Source: Neptunicella marina (GTDB taxonomy: Bacteria; Pseudomonadota; Gammaproteobacteria; Enterobacterales; Alteromonadaceae). Taken from it: 64,000 nucleotides of DNA. Below are positions 32,070-41,862 of this stretch, in pieces. The DNA lies in the NCBI RefSeq assembly GCF_014270035.1, contig NZ_JACNEP010000007.1, positions 62,001 through 126,000 of the forward strand, written 5' to 3'. Numbering within the stretch: the stretch's first letter is position 1; every line of letters begins with the position of its first letter. The notes under the pieces were generated by a model, which made no database searches, had not been told where the DNA came from, and saw only the letters and a program-made list of their open reading frames with translations. The translations under genes and the position numbers were made by a program.

Positions 32070-32626
32070 AGTGGTACATCACAGGAACGCTGATAACTGG
32101 TTAAATACAATGTATCACCCAGTAATGAAAACGTATGGGTATGCATGCAAGGTCTTAAACAACCGAGTTCAAACTCACCAGGATTATAAAAGGTAATAAT
32201 TTCACCGCGGTCATCAATACCTTGTTTAAGATTGTGTACCACCTTCTTTAACTGATCGAGCGTCGTACCATCAGGACGTAACCAACGACGTCCTTGCACC
32301 CCATAGACCCGCCCCATATCATCCTCACCTTTGCGATGTGGGTTGTCCAGCCACGCCTGGTTTTCATTGGCATTGGCGTTCCAGGTATTACAACCTATAG
32401 AACGAAACTGTTCTGCACTGTCATATCCGCGTAAATAACCTAGCAACTCTGCAATAGCAGCTTTATAAAAACTTTTGCGCGTCGTAATTAAAGGAAACTG
32501 ATTGCCTCCGACATCGTATTCAAGATCAGCATTAACAACAGTCAGACAACGTAGTCCCGTACGCTTATTTTCGACCCATACGCCTTCATCAACGATTCGC
32601 TGACAGAGGTCTAAATACTGTTTCAT
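31997..32626 (-). pseudogene. thyA: Host thyA, truncated by the island insertion
   Basis: The frame starts at 32626, overlapping the lgt stop (ATGA) as in the usual lgt-thyA operon. Codons 1-186 follow a ThyA of the alteromonad type, including the catalytic Cys160 in Arg-Pro-Cys-Met-His and Arg-Ser-Cys-Asp-Val-Pro-Leu. From 32069 downwards the frame runs 23 codons into element sequence and stops. The missing third holds the dUMP-binding Asn, His and Tyr, so the product cannot be active. The replacement copy at 24984-25817 is of another subfamily. Confidence 0.9.
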
Positions 32627-33417
32627 TTATTCTTCCCTTCTACTGGAGCAGAACGCAACATCAAATACAATCCAGCCACTATCATTGGGACAGACAACAT
32701 CTGACCTTGAGTCAGTAACCCCGCATATATGCCCTGCATTTGTGCATCTGGTTCACGGAAAAATTCGATAATGACACGGAAACAGCCATAACCTAACAGG
32801 AATAAACCGCCTACAGCGCCTCGTTTACGAGGCGTTGCAGAAAACCACCACAGCAAGCTAAATAAGACGACGCCTTCTAATAAAAACTCATACAGTTGTG
32901 ATGGATGCCGAGGTACACCACCGGCATTTGGAAAAACCATAGCCCATGGCACATCTGTAGCCCGTCCCCACAGTTCACCATTAATAAAATTACCAATACG
33001 ACCCGCACCTAAACCAATAGGAATTAACGGCGCAACAAAATCTCCCACTTGCAAAAATGACGATTGCGTTTTTCGGGCAAAATAAACCAGGGCCACAAGC
33101 ACACCGATCAAACCGCCGTGGAATGACATTCCCCCTGTCCAAATCTTAAATAAATACAGTGGATCCTGTATAAAATAATCAAGTTGGTAGAAAAACACAT
33201 ATCCGATGCGACCACCCAAAATCACACCAAGAAAACCGTAAAATAATAAATCACTTAACTGATCCTGATTCCATTGAGTACGTGGCAGCCTTTTCTTGGC
33301 TAAAAACCAGGCTGCAACAAAACCGATAAGGTACATCAATCCATACCACCTAAGGCTTATTGGCCCCAAATGAACAATAACAGGATCAATCTGTGGGAAA
33401 ACAAAATACTGTTGCAT
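32623..33417 (-). CDS. lgt: Prolipoprotein diacylglyceryl transferase
   Basis: A 264-aa inner-membrane enzyme that transfers diacylglycerol from phosphatidylglycerol to the lipobox Cys of prolipoproteins. Visible family parts are Leu-Arg-Trp-Tyr-Gly-Leu-Met-Tyr, Gly-Gly-Arg-Ile-Gly-Tyr, Met-Ser-Phe-His-Gly-Gly-Leu-Ile-Gly, [13 protein letters not shown] and His-Pro-Ser-Gln-Leu-Tyr-Glu. Length is normal and about seven TM segments are present. It lies just upstream of thyA and 6 bases from the TauE-like gene. Confidence 0.97.
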   Translation of the reverse strand: MQQYFVFPQIDPVIVHLGPISLRWYGLMYLIGFVAAWFLAKKRLPRTQWNQDQLSDLLFYGFLGVILGGRIGYVFFYQLDYFIQDPLYLFKIWTGGMSFHGGLIGVLVALVYFARKTQSSFLQVGDFVAPLIPIGLGAGRIGNFINGELWGRATDVPWAMVFPNAGGVPRHPSQLYEFLLEGVVLFSLLWWFSATPRKRGAVGGLFLLGYGCFRVIIEFFREPDAQMQGIYAGLLTQGQMLSVPMIVAGLYLMLRSAPVEGKNK

Positions 33418-33423
33418 ATAACG

Positions 33424-34251
33424 CTATCCTAAAATCATCCGTATCCCCACCAACAGCAGAAATACAGCAAAATATTTTTTTAATTTTTTGGTCGGTAATG
33501 AATAAGCGAGCTTCACCCCGAAACGAGTGGTAAAAACTGATGTGCATACGATGCACAATGTTGCTGGCCAGTATACAAAACCAATACTGGCTGATGGCAG
33601 CCCTGTCACCCCCAAACCGTGCACAATATATCCCAGGGTACCAAATATTGCGATGACCATGCCACATAAGGCAGCACAAGCAATAGCAGTGGTCATTTTG
33701 ACTTGATACCACACTAACGAAGGCACCATTATTGCGCCCCCTCCTATGCCCATAATCGATGAAATGGTGCCTGTCAGGGTTCCAACTCCAAATAACTTAT
33801 AAGGGCTATGAGTGGAATTAGAAGAACGATTGGAATAAAACGCCATCTGCAGTGCAATTAATACCAACAAACTACCAAAGCTTGCCTTTAGTACATACCC
33901 GGGAATACTGGTCGCAATACTTGAACCGAGTAACGCCCCAAGTGCCACACCCAATGCCACACTGAATAACAATGTTTTATCCAACTGGCCACGTTTATAG
34001 TGATTTAATGCTGATGAACTGGAAGTTAAAATAATGGTGGATAATGATGTACCGATCGCTAATGGCATGACCAACTGCGGATCCATTTCCACAAAGTGTG
34101 GGATGATATAAACAAGTGCGGGCACAATAACCACACCCCCACCAATACCTAATAATCCAGCTAACACACCCACAACCGCACCAATTGCGGCACAAATAAT
34201 GATAAAATGACTTAATTCAAACAACGCATTATCCCGTTTATCTAGCTGCAC
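33424..34251 (-). CDS. TauE/SafE (TSUP)-family membrane exporter
   Basis: A 275-aa membrane protein with about eight TM segments and the two family repeats marked by Gly-Leu-Leu-Gly-Ile-Gly-Gly-Gly (about residues 32-39) and Ser-Ile-Met-Gly-Ile-Gly-Gly-Gly-Ala. TSUP proteins move sulfite, sulfonates or other organic anions; the substrate cannot be predicted. It lies between ptsP and lgt, a common place for it in gammaproteobacteria. Confidence 0.88.
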   Translation of the reverse strand: MQLDKRDNALFELSHFIIICAAIGAVVGVLAGLLGIGGGVVIVPALVYIIPHFVEMDPQLVMPLAIGTSLSTIILTSSSSALNHYKRGQLDKTLLFSVALGVALGALLGSSIATSIPGYVLKASFGSLLVLIALQMAFYSNRSSNSTHSPYKLFGVGTLTGTISSIMGIGGGAIMVPSLVWYQVKMTTAIACAALCGMVIAIFGTLGYIVHGLGVTGLPSASIGFVYWPATLCIVCTSVFTTRFGVKLAYSLPTKKLKKYFAVFLLLVGIRMILG

Positions 34252-34281
34252 ATATCATCGGAAATATGCGTCCCCACAACA

Positions 34282-36561
34282 CTATTTACCAGCCCGGACC
34301 AATCCACCTAATCCCAATATTTCGAGTTTGAGATTAAGCGCCTCACGTACTTCTTCCGGTGTATTCATTTGTAATAACTCATCCACCAAAGCCTCAGCTT
34401 CACTGCTGGTCACAGAGCGGATTACCCATTTTATTTTTAACAAACTATGACGGTTCATACTCAACTGGCGGTAACCCATGCCAAAAAGCAATAATGCCCC
34501 ACCCGGTTCACCAGCCATTTCGCCACACAGAGTGACGGGCTTTTCCAGTCGACTGGCCTGATCGATAATAAACTTCAGTGCACGCAACACCGCCGGGTGA
34601 TAACTGTCGTACAGTGCAGATACGCGAGCGTTGTTGCGATCTATTGCTAACAGGTACTGAGTTAAATCGTTACTGCCGATAGAAAAGAAATCTACCCGAC
34701 TGGCCAATTGTGGAATTTGATACAACACAGCAGGTACTTCCAGCATGACCCCCAGCTGCGGCATCGCCAGAGTCTGACCAGAGTCACGGGTTTCCTCTGA
34801 CACTTCAAAAAATGCCTGACGTACTAAGCGAAATGCTTCGTCCACCTCATTAACTGAACTCACCATGGGCAACATAATTTTAAGATTAGTCAGCCCAAGA
34901 CTGGCTTTAAGCATCGCACGAACCTGCACCAGAAAAATTTCCGGATGATCAAGCGTCAAACGAATACCACGCCAGCCAAGAAACGGATTTTCTTCCGTTA
35001 TTGGTAAATAAGGCAAGGGTTTATCCCCACCAACATCAAGTGTGCGCATAGTAATGGTTTTATTGGGATCAACCATCAACATGCTACGATAAAGCTCTAC
35101 CTGTTCCTTTTCTGATGGAAATCGTTCACGCATCATAAAAGGCACTTCTGTACGATATAACCCTACACCGTCATCATCTGAACTATGAGTATTTTCCAGC
35201 TCTATCGACAAACCTGCGTTAATTAATAATTTGACATCACATTCATCAAGACTGGCATTAGGCAGTTCAGATAACCCCTGCAAATGCTCAAACAGTTCCA
35301 ATTCTTCATCTGCAAGCTGCTGATATTCAGATAAAATATTTTCATCCGGCGATACAATAATCGCTCCGGAATACCCATCCAGAATTAAGTCCTGCTCACT
35401 TAACATAGAAACCGGCACATCGGTTAATCCCATGACTGAGGGCAATCCCATTGCTCTTGCCATTATCGCTGCATGAGAGTTTTGTGAACCACGCATTGAC
35501 ACAATGCCAGCGAGCACCTGAGGAGGATATTCAGCCAACATAGAAGCGGTTATTTCTTCGGCTATTAGAATGGTACGTTCGGGCAAACGTTGCTCAGTTT
35601 CCTGAGACTGCAGCATTTGTCCAAGGATTTTATTACCCAGGTCCTCTACATCAACCGCCCGTTCGCGCATGTAACTATCCTGCATATTACGAAACGTATT
35701 AACATAGTGTTCTACCACCATTTTCAACCCGGATATGGCACTCCAACCAGCGCGAATTTTATCTTCAACCTCCAGTCCAAGACTGGCTGCATCAAGCAAA
35801 TGCATATACATATCAAATATCGCATGTACATCTTCTGGTAAATTACCAAGCATTCGATCAGCCATATCCTGCACTTCGGCACGAGTTTGAATAACCGCAT
35901 CCCGATACCTTTCGATTTCAGGTTCAGGATTGTGCACTTGTTTTAATGCCTGATTTGCCAACGTTGTAGTACGGTTAGCAACATATCCGGTTCCGATTGC
36001 GATACCTTCAGAACCAGGAACACCATGAAGTGTAGATTGCCATTTGCTGCGATGTGCATCATCACGCACATCCATGGCACCACGTGCCTGTGCATGAACT
36101 ATTTCAAGTGCAATTTGCGCTGCGATCGTGACGAGAAGGGCTTCTTCGTCTTCATTAAATAAACGGGTGGCTTTTTGCTGTAGCGTAATAACGCCAAGCA
36201 CCTTGCGCTGATGAATAATCGGTGTACCCAAAAAGGCATGATATTTTTCTTCTTTTACCTCAGGGTATTGTTTAAAGCGCGGATGTAAATGCGCATCTTC
36301 GATATTTATCGGTTCTTCACGCTGACCTATTAATCCAATCAAACCTTCCGAAAAACCAATAGTGACTTTACCAATTGCACTTTTAGATAACCCTTCAGTG
36401 GCCTTTAACTGAAAATGCTGAAGCTGATGATTCGCCAGATAAACCGAGCAACAGTCAACCCCTGTTACTTCCTTAAGGCGAACCACCAGTAATGATAAAG
36501 CATCATCAAAGTCGACCACCTGGTTCATTTCCTGAACCAGATTTTTCAATGTACTTAACAT
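34282..36561 (-). CDS. ptsP: Phosphoenolpyruvate-protein phosphotransferase of the nitrogen PTS (EI-Ntr)
   Basis: A 759-aa protein: N-terminal GAF sensor domain (about 1-160), then the EI domain with the phosphorylated His in Gly-Ser-Gln-Asn-Ser-His-Ala-Ala-Ile (about residue 361) and the C-terminal PEP-binding barrel with [10 protein letters not shown] and Leu-Cys-Gly-Glu-Met-Ala. It passes phosphate from PEP to NPr and EIIA-Ntr, linking nitrogen and potassium status. Its start overlaps the rppH end by 7 bases, the standard rppH-ptsP pair. Confidence 0.96.
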   Translation of the reverse strand: MLSTLKNLVQEMNQVVDFDDALSLLVVRLKEVTGVDCCSVYLANHQLQHFQLKATEGLSKSAIGKVTIGFSEGLIGLIGQREEPINIEDAHLHPRFKQYPEVKEEKYHAFLGTPIIHQRKVLGVITLQQKATRLFNEDEEALLVTIAAQIALEIVHAQARGAMDVRDDAHRSKWQSTLHGVPGSEGIAIGTGYVANRTTTLANQALKQVHNPEPEIERYRDAVIQTRAEVQDMADRMLGNLPEDVHAIFDMYMHLLDAASLGLEVEDKIRAGWSAISGLKMVVEHYVNTFRNMQDSYMRERAVDVEDLGNKILGQMLQSQETEQRLPERTILIAEEITASMLAEYPPQVLAGIVSMRGSQNSHAAIMARAMGLPSVMGLTDVPVSMLSEQDLILDGYSGAIIVSPDENILSEYQQLADEELELFEHLQGLSELPNASLDECDVKLLINAGLSIELENTHSSDDDGVGLYRTEVPFMMRERFPSEKEQVELYRSMLMVDPNKTITMRTLDVGGDKPLPYLPITEENPFLGWRGIRLTLDHPEIFLVQVRAMLKASLGLTNLKIMLPMVSSVNEVDEAFRLVRQAFFEVSEETRDSGQTLAMPQLGVMLEVPAVLYQIPQLASRVDFFSIGSNDLTQYLLAIDRNNARVSALYDSYHPAVLRALKFIIDQASRLEKPVTLCGEMAGEPGGALLLFGMGYRQLSMNRHSLLKIKWVIRSVTSSEAEALVDELLQMNTPEEVREALNLKLEILGLGGLVRAGK

Positions 36562-37082
36562 GAAGTTTTACGCCGGCGCTTTGGGGTATGATGAGAACGC
36601 TTATATTGTGTTGCCAGCGCAACGGTGGCAAATTCCTTCATAACACGACGATATACATCGCGTTTAAAAGACACAACATTACGCACCGGGTACCAGTAGC
36701 TAACCCATCGCCAGCCATCAAACTCAGGATGATTTGTATGCAACACATTGACCTCTTCATCCGGGCATTTGAGTTGCAATAAAAACCAGCGCTGCTTCTG
36801 GCCAATACATACTGGATTTGTGCCTTTGCGAATAAGGCGTTTTGGTAATTTATACCGCACCCAGTTTTTACTTACCGCGAGAATATCTACGTCTTCCGGC
36901 TTTAAGCCAACCTCTTCGTTGAGCTCTCGGTACATAGTTTGTTCTGCAGTTTCCCCTTGATCAATTCCGCCTTGTGGAAACTGCCATGAATGTTGGCCGT
37001 ATCGCTTAGCCCAAAAAACCTGGCCCTGCCGATTGCAAATTACTATCCCAACATTCGCGCGGAATCCTTCAGCATCAATCAC
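36555..37082 (-). CDS. rppH: RNA pyrophosphohydrolase (Nudix)
   Basis: A 175-aa Nudix enzyme that removes pyrophosphate from the 5' end of mRNA and so starts decay. The Nudix box Gly-Gly-Ile-Asp-Gln-Gly-Glu-Thr followed by Arg-Glu-Leu-Asn-Glu-Glu-Val-Gly-Leu lies at about residues 38-60. The N-terminus ([10 protein letters not shown]) and Trp-Gln-Phe-Pro-Gln-Gly-Gly match RppH closely. It is the first gene of the rppH-ptsP unit and divergent to mutH. Confidence 0.97.
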   Translation of the reverse strand: MIDAEGFRANVGIVICNRQGQVFWAKRYGQHSWQFPQGGIDQGETAEQTMYRELNEEVGLKPEDVDILAVSKNWVRYKLPKRLIRKGTNPVCIGQKQRWFLLQLKCPDEEVNVLHTNHPEFDGWRWVSYWYPVRNVVSFKRDVYRRVMKEFATVALATQYKRSHHTPKRRRKTSC

Positions 37083-37248
37083 TTAGACTCCCGGCACACT
37101 AATTCTAATTTTGTCCATTGTTCCACAGAATGCCCACCCTTACCAGTAGCTTTTATTGCAGCTTTGTGACCAAATTTTTCCGGTTAAGGCTAATGCTTTT
37201 GAACTATTTCTGGCACAATAACAGCATCGATATTGTTTTAATTCAGAT

Positions 37249-37935
37249 ATGCATCCACCATCCTCTCCACCTGCAAGCTTAAATGAACTGCTAGACCGTG
37301 CTCAGGCTCTGGCAGGTTTTACTTTGGGTGAATTGGCAGAACTTGCCAATATTGCGATTCCTTCAAGCTTTCAGCGTCATAAAGGTTGGAGCGGACAGTT
37401 ACTCGAATTATGGTTGGGTGCAGAGGCTGGCTCTAAACCACAGCAAGATTTTCCAGACCTTGGAGTAGAACTTAAAAGTATCCCTGTCGATAATACCGGC
37501 TTTCCTTTAGAAACCACCTATGTGTGTTATACCCATCTGACAGGTATTTCTCAGCTCGACTGGGAATCCAGCAATATTCGCAACAAATTATCGCAGGTTT
37601 TGTGGGTGCCTATTCAGGGTGACCGCGCCATTCCACCTGCAGCACGACAAATTGGTAGTGCATTTTTATGGCAACCATCTTCTGAACAACTAGCTATATT
37701 GCGTCAGGACTGGGAAGAAATTATGGAAAAAATTGCACTGGGACAAATTGAATCTATTACAGCCAGACAAGGAGAAGCGCTGCAACTCAGACCCAAAGCA
37801 GCGAATGGCAGCGCCTTAACTGACGCGATTGGACAACAGGGAAAAATAATAAAAACCCGACCACGTGGTTTTTATCTGAAAAAGAATTTCACCCACCAAA
37901 TAATACAACAGGCATTTAATCCTGAGCATTTTTAA
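37249..37935 (+). CDS. mutH: DNA mismatch repair endonuclease MutH
   Basis: A 228-aa protein of normal MutH length. It nicks the unmethylated strand at hemimethylated GATC sites when called by MutS and MutL. Visible parts are Gly-Gln-Leu-Leu-Glu-Leu, the catalytic [10 protein letters not shown] (Asp...Glu-X-Lys) and Trp-Val-Pro-Ile-Gln-Gly. It implies Dam methylation in the host. Divergent to rppH, a conserved arrangement. Confidence 0.96.
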   Translation: MHPPSSPPASLNELLDRAQALAGFTLGELAELANIAIPSSFQRHKGWSGQLLELWLGAEAGSKPQQDFPDLGVELKSIPVDNTGFPLETTYVCYTHLTGISQLDWESSNIRNKLSQVLWVPIQGDRAIPPAARQIGSAFLWQPSSEQLAILRQDWEEIMEKIALGQIESITARQGEALQLRPKAANGSALTDAIGQQGKIIKTRPRGFYLKKNFTHQIIQQAFNPEHF

Positions 37936-37953
37936 CTGGAATCTGCTTTATCT

Positions 37954-38175
37954 ATGAATAACCAAATCGCCTTCGAATTTCCCACGGCTCAAATAGCCAA
38001 CCGTTTTATCAACACGCTACGCGGTAGTAAGTTAGAGTTGGCAAGCGTAAAATTATATCGAGGAAACACCAGTGTGCTTATTAGTTACACTTACCAACAA
38101 CTTGATTTTGACAGAACAGCGTCAGAACTGGATGAAATTGCAGCCTCATTTGACGGCAATGAGGTAAATCCATAA
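37954..38175 (+). CDS. Small conserved-looking hypothetical protein downstream of mutH
   Basis: A 73-aa protein starting 18 bases after mutH, with Phe-Glu-Phe-Pro-Thr-Ala-Gln-Ile-Ala-Asn-Arg-Phe and Tyr-Arg-Gly-Asn-Thr-Ser-Val-Leu, giving a small alpha/beta pattern. No family recognised. Probably co-transcribed with mutH; converges on the CYTH gene. Confidence 0.55.
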   Translation: MNNQIAFEFPTAQIANRFINTLRGSKLELASVKLYRGNTSVLISYTYQQLDFDRTASELDEIAASFDGNEVNP

Positions 38176-38185
38176 CTGGCTCTAT

Positions 38186-39694
38186 TCAATCTTCCCAGTA
38201 GGGCTGCATATCAAGAGCAGCTCCACGACTTTGTTCCATTATAGATAACAGGCGTGCAGTTTTATCCTGCACCCAGGTCACAAGTTCATCTTTTTCTTCC
38301 AGATCACTGCGACGAATTTCATGTTGTAGCTGCGATAACATCTGCAACTCTTCAATACCATCCAGAATATCTAACCACGGGGCACGGAACTGTTCGCGTC
38401 CATTATCGGCAAATAAATTGGCAAAAAACACGCCATTGAACAGCACGTTACGCAATAATGCCTCGGACTCTTTATACTGTTCTGCATCAAATGGACTCCC
38501 TCCTGTCATTAGCTGACTAACCTGATAGAGGCCATCTGATAACACCTGACGACATACCGCTTTAATCGGCTGATGCCATTGGTCTGAGGTTTGTAACCAT
38601 GGTTTACTGGTCAACAGTTTCAACAAGGCCAGCTGAAGTCTGGCGGCATTTTCATTATCAATCAAACACATAGGTTGATGTGACAAAAGCATCCCTTGGG
38701 CACGTCCATTGAGAAAGCTTAACAACTGGTCATTTTTTTCATGAAGTTTACGGAAAGAGCCTCGCTCAGAAGAGAGGGTTACCAGACCGTAAAACTCAGT
38801 CACCCACTGCCATTTTTTTTCAATTGCATCTGATTTATGAATCAAACTTTGCAATTCTGACAAACCCAACAACGGCTGATACATGCGTAGCACCTGCCCC
38901 AGCATGCGAATGGCGGTTTGAATGCCCAATAGCGCAGCTTCATTTTTGGTGCTGACATAACATTGTTCATGATGTTGCCACCAATTAAGCACAAAGCTGA
39001 CAGACTTAATAAACGCCTGCTCTACATTATCCTGCTGCGATAAATTGACACTTTTGGAATTATCCAGCGGGTTCAATTCCAGACCTTTAGCCAACATGTA
39101 GCCTCTGGCCGCTTTACTTTGAAAACCTAACCGGCAAGGCATTAATTGAAATAACTGCTCAGCAATATCAAATAGACACTGCGCATCACCGGCTTTTAAC
39201 TCCAGTTCAATTTCACAAATGCTTTGTTCATGACTGCCGGCGCTGACTTTGCCAAGATCAAACACCAGCTCAATCTGATTGCCATTTTCAAATCCAATCA
39301 GATAGGCCTCACGCTGGAAATGCGTGGTAAACACAACTTCCAGTTCTTCCTGTAACTGTTCAACATTCATGTCACCGGGCCACAATGCAGGATCAAATAA
39401 ATGAAGTTGAGGTTGGTTATCAGGTAAATTTACATTGTATTCAGGGCGCTGATGTAAACCAGCAACAGACTGACCTGCAGTTTTAATTGTCTGTTCAAAC
39501 TCGCCATTGCAGCCACGTACCCGAAAGCCCATATCAAGTTTCCGCAGCGCATTATCGGCAGTGTCGTAATAGCTGTTATACAACGTCAGACTTTTATGTT
39601 CGATGTTGGCTTGAAGTGTCGGTAGGTATGAAGAAACGATAATCTGATTGGCATCGGCTGGAACTAATATTTTTAGTTCTATTTCTGTGTCCAT
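38186..39694 (-). CDS. CYTH-CHAD domain inorganic triphosphatase (YgiF-like)
   Basis: A 502-aa protein. The N-terminus Met-Asp-Thr-Glu-Ile-Glu-Leu-Lys is the Glu-X-Glu-X-Lys signature of CYTH tunnel enzymes, which hydrolyse triphosphate with Mg2+; basic and acidic strand residues (Gly-Phe-Arg-Val-Arg-Gly, Glu-Ile-Glu-Leu-Glu-Leu) follow to about residue 200. The C-terminal part is a helical CHAD domain. E. coli YgiF has the same build and also lies next to ygiM, as here. Confidence 0.88.
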   Translation of the reverse strand: MDTEIELKILVPADANQIIVSSYLPTLQANIEHKSLTLYNSYYDTADNALRKLDMGFRVRGCNGEFEQTIKTAGQSVAGLHQRPEYNVNLPDNQPQLHLFDPALWPGDMNVEQLQEELEVVFTTHFQREAYLIGFENGNQIELVFDLGKVSAGSHEQSICEIELELKAGDAQCLFDIAEQLFQLMPCRLGFQSKAARGYMLAKGLELNPLDNSKSVNLSQQDNVEQAFIKSVSFVLNWWQHHEQCYVSTKNEAALLGIQTAIRMLGQVLRMYQPLLGLSELQSLIHKSDAIEKKWQWVTEFYGLVTLSSERGSFRKLHEKNDQLLSFLNGRAQGMLLSHQPMCLIDNENAARLQLALLKLLTSKPWLQTSDQWHQPIKAVCRQVLSDGLYQVSQLMTGGSPFDAEQYKESEALLRNVLFNGVFFANLFADNGREQFRAPWLDILDGIEELQMLSQLQHEIRRSDLEEKDELVTWVQDKTARLLSIMEQSRGAALDMQPYWED

Positions 39695-39964
39695 GCTTAT
39701 TTTTTATGCAGTTGTAACCCGTAAAGCCACACCTTAACCCGATGATAATCTGCACGCAATCAATATCTTGGCGCAAATTTGCCGAAATTAACTGCCTATA
39801 TAAGTACAGATTGTTTTTTATTCAATCAATTGAACACTCATCCACTATCATCCCTTTTGTTAGTGTGTATGATAAAAGAGAGGTTTACTGCTGATTTTCA
39901 CTTGTCATTCAATTGCAGACTCCCTACCATCAAAAATAAAGAACATGAGGTCACAACATTCACC

Positions 39965-40579
39965 ATGCTAAAACGAATTTTACTCCTGAGTTTATGTGTA
40001 TTCAGCCTGCCACTTTTTGCACAGGATTCCACACCTCCTAATGACGCTAATGGATTGCAAGGTGAATCAAAGTATATAAAAGATGACCTGACTATTTTTA
40101 TGCATGCTGGCCCCGGGCGTGAATTCAGAATCATTGGCACTATTGATGCTGGTAGTAAGGTCATTTTGTTGCAAACCGATGACGAAAAAGGCTTTGCCGA
40201 AATACAGGATGAACGTAATCGAACCGGCTGGGTTGTTGATAGTAACGTAACCGATAAACGCAGCATGCGCGAAATACTGCCGGAAACCGTAAAACAGCTC
40301 AACGAAGCACAATTAGCATTACAAAACACCGACCAGCGCATCACGGATTTAAATCAGCAGATCAGTGATTTAACCATGAGCAATCAGCAGCTTCAGCAAC
40401 GCTATGACACCCTGAATGACACGTATAAACTGTTGCAGAAGCAACAGCAAGTGCAAGACCAGTCATCGCAAAAAGAGTGGTTTACACGTGGTGGTATCGT
40501 GGCTTTTGGTGGTGTTATTCTGGGTATCATTCTCACCTATATACCTAAACGCAAACGCCGCAGCGATAACTGGATGTAA
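39965..40579 (+). CDS. YgiM-like SH3-domain membrane protein
   Basis: A 204-aa protein from ATG 39965: signal peptide ending near Phe-Ala-Gln, a bacterial SH3 domain (residues about 28-95, with His-Ala-Gly-Pro-Gly-Arg-Glu and Gly-Trp-Val), a coiled coil, and a C-terminal TM helix followed by Lys-Arg-Lys-Arg-Arg. This is the TIGR04211/YgiM layout. The start lies well inside a longer open frame, as the signal peptide shows. Divergent to the CYTH gene; role in the envelope is not defined. Confidence 0.88.
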   Translation: MLKRILLLSLCVFSLPLFAQDSTPPNDANGLQGESKYIKDDLTIFMHAGPGREFRIIGTIDAGSKVILLQTDDEKGFAEIQDERNRTGWVVDSNVTDKRSMREILPETVKQLNEAQLALQNTDQRITDLNQQISDLTMSNQQLQQRYDTLNDTYKLLQKQQQVQDQSSQKEWFTRGGIVAFGGVILGIILTYIPKRKRRSDNWM

Positions 40580-40667
40580 CCCGGTCGATTATCAAAATAG
40601 TTGAGGGATAGAAAATTAAATAAATCAATTAACACAATAGCGTGGTCAGAATAAGAAGGAGCGAAAA

Positions 40668-41309
40668 ATGGTTGGACTGGACACATTACTGGCATTTTCA
40701 CTGGCTGCACTATTGCTGAGTTTATCCCCTGGACCATCTAACCTGTACATTATGGCACGTAGTATCAATCAGGGGCGCAGTTCTGGTTACGCTGCGGCAT
40801 CGGGTTTAGCGATTGGCTCGATTATATATGTTATCGCTACTGCATTAGGGATGGCCGCACTGTTTAAGTATTTCCCTATCGCTTACGTAATTTTAAAGCT
40901 AGGTGGCGCCATCTACCTGGTTTATCTGGGTATTCAATATTGGCGCACACCAGCATCTACAACAACGTCACCGGTTACAAAATATAAGTCACATGCCGCG
41001 GTTTTTCGCCAGAGTATTATCGTGGAACTGACCAACCCCAAGACCGCCTTATTTTTTATTGCTTTTCTGCCCCAATTTGTTGAGCCAGCTAATGGCTCTG
41101 TAACTATGCAACTGATGATTTTAGGCTCAGTTTATGCCTTGCTCGCTTTTGTTAGTGACCTGCTGGTGGCCACATTATCCGGAGAACTCGGACGTTATCT
41201 GAATCGTCATCGACAGGTGGGAAGTAAACTGGACAAAACATCAGGATTGATATTACTGGGATTAGGTGGATACATAGGTTCTAATGAAGTACTCGAACAA
41301 ATAACTTAA
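40668..41309 (+). CDS. LysE/RhtB-family amino acid exporter
   Basis: A 213-aa membrane protein with six hydrophobic segments and the LysE/RhtB motif Leu-Ser-Pro-Gly-Pro-Ser-Asn (about residues 23-29), plus Ala-Ala-Ser-Gly-Leu-Ala-Ile-Gly and Asn-Pro-Lys-Thr-Ala-Leu-Phe-Phe. It exports amino acids or their analogues; the substrate is open. A GAAGGAG site precedes the ATG. Confidence 0.9.
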   Translation: MVGLDTLLAFSLAALLLSLSPGPSNLYIMARSINQGRSSGYAAASGLAIGSIIYVIATALGMAALFKYFPIAYVILKLGGAIYLVYLGIQYWRTPASTTTSPVTKYKSHAAVFRQSIIVELTNPKTALFFIAFLPQFVEPANGSVTMQLMILGSVYALLAFVSDLLVATLSGELGRYLNRHRQVGSKLDKTSGLILLGLGGYIGSNEVLEQIT

Positions 41310-41357
41310 GCTCTAATTAAATATGTTGAGCATGCATCTGAATTTGAAGGAGTTAAC

Positions 41358-41861
41358 GTGAATTTACTGGCAAAGTTTTTAAAATTACTTAATTCAGAAG
41401 CCAGCCCCTGGCAAATTGCTATCGCGATCACGTTAGGCTTAATTGTTGGTTTAACCCCTTTCTGGCGACTACATAATCTGCTCATACTGTTAATTGTTTT
41501 AATGTTACGTATCAATCTCAGTGGATTTATCGTTAGTGTGTCTTTTTTCTCACTTATTGGCTGGATATTTGGCGGGTTATTCGACAAAGTGGGCTCGGAA
41601 TTATTATCGAACCCGGACCTTGCAACCTTCTGGAGTAGTTTGTTTAACCTGCCGTTGGGGCTTTTATCACAGCTTAACCACTCCATTACATTGGGCAGTT
41701 TATTAATCTCGTTGTTACTTACCCCTGTGTGTTTATTGCTCTCAAAACAACTGGTTATTCAATACAGAGAGCGGTTTATGCGCTGGGTTCACAAGCTAAA
41801 AATTATGCAGGTCTTCAAGGCCAGTAAAGTTTATCGGTTATATCAGGCGTTAGGAGACTAA
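41358..41861 (+). CDS. TIGR03546-family membrane protein
   Basis: A 167-aa membrane protein with three to four TM segments; Gly-Leu-Ile-Val-Gly-Leu-Thr-Pro near residue 30 is a good family mark. The TIGR03546 family occurs next to a TIGR03545 gene, as here (2 bases apart). Function unknown, presumably in the inner membrane together with the next protein. A GAAGGAG site lies upstream of the start. Confidence 0.85.
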   Translation: MNLLAKFLKLLNSEASPWQIAIAITLGLIVGLTPFWRLHNLLILLIVLMLRINLSGFIVSVSFFSLIGWIFGGLFDKVGSELLSNPDLATFWSSLFNLPLGLLSQLNHSITLGSLLISLLLTPVCLLLSKQLVIQYRERFMRWVHKLKIMQVFKASKVYRLYQALGD

Positions 41862-41862
41862 A

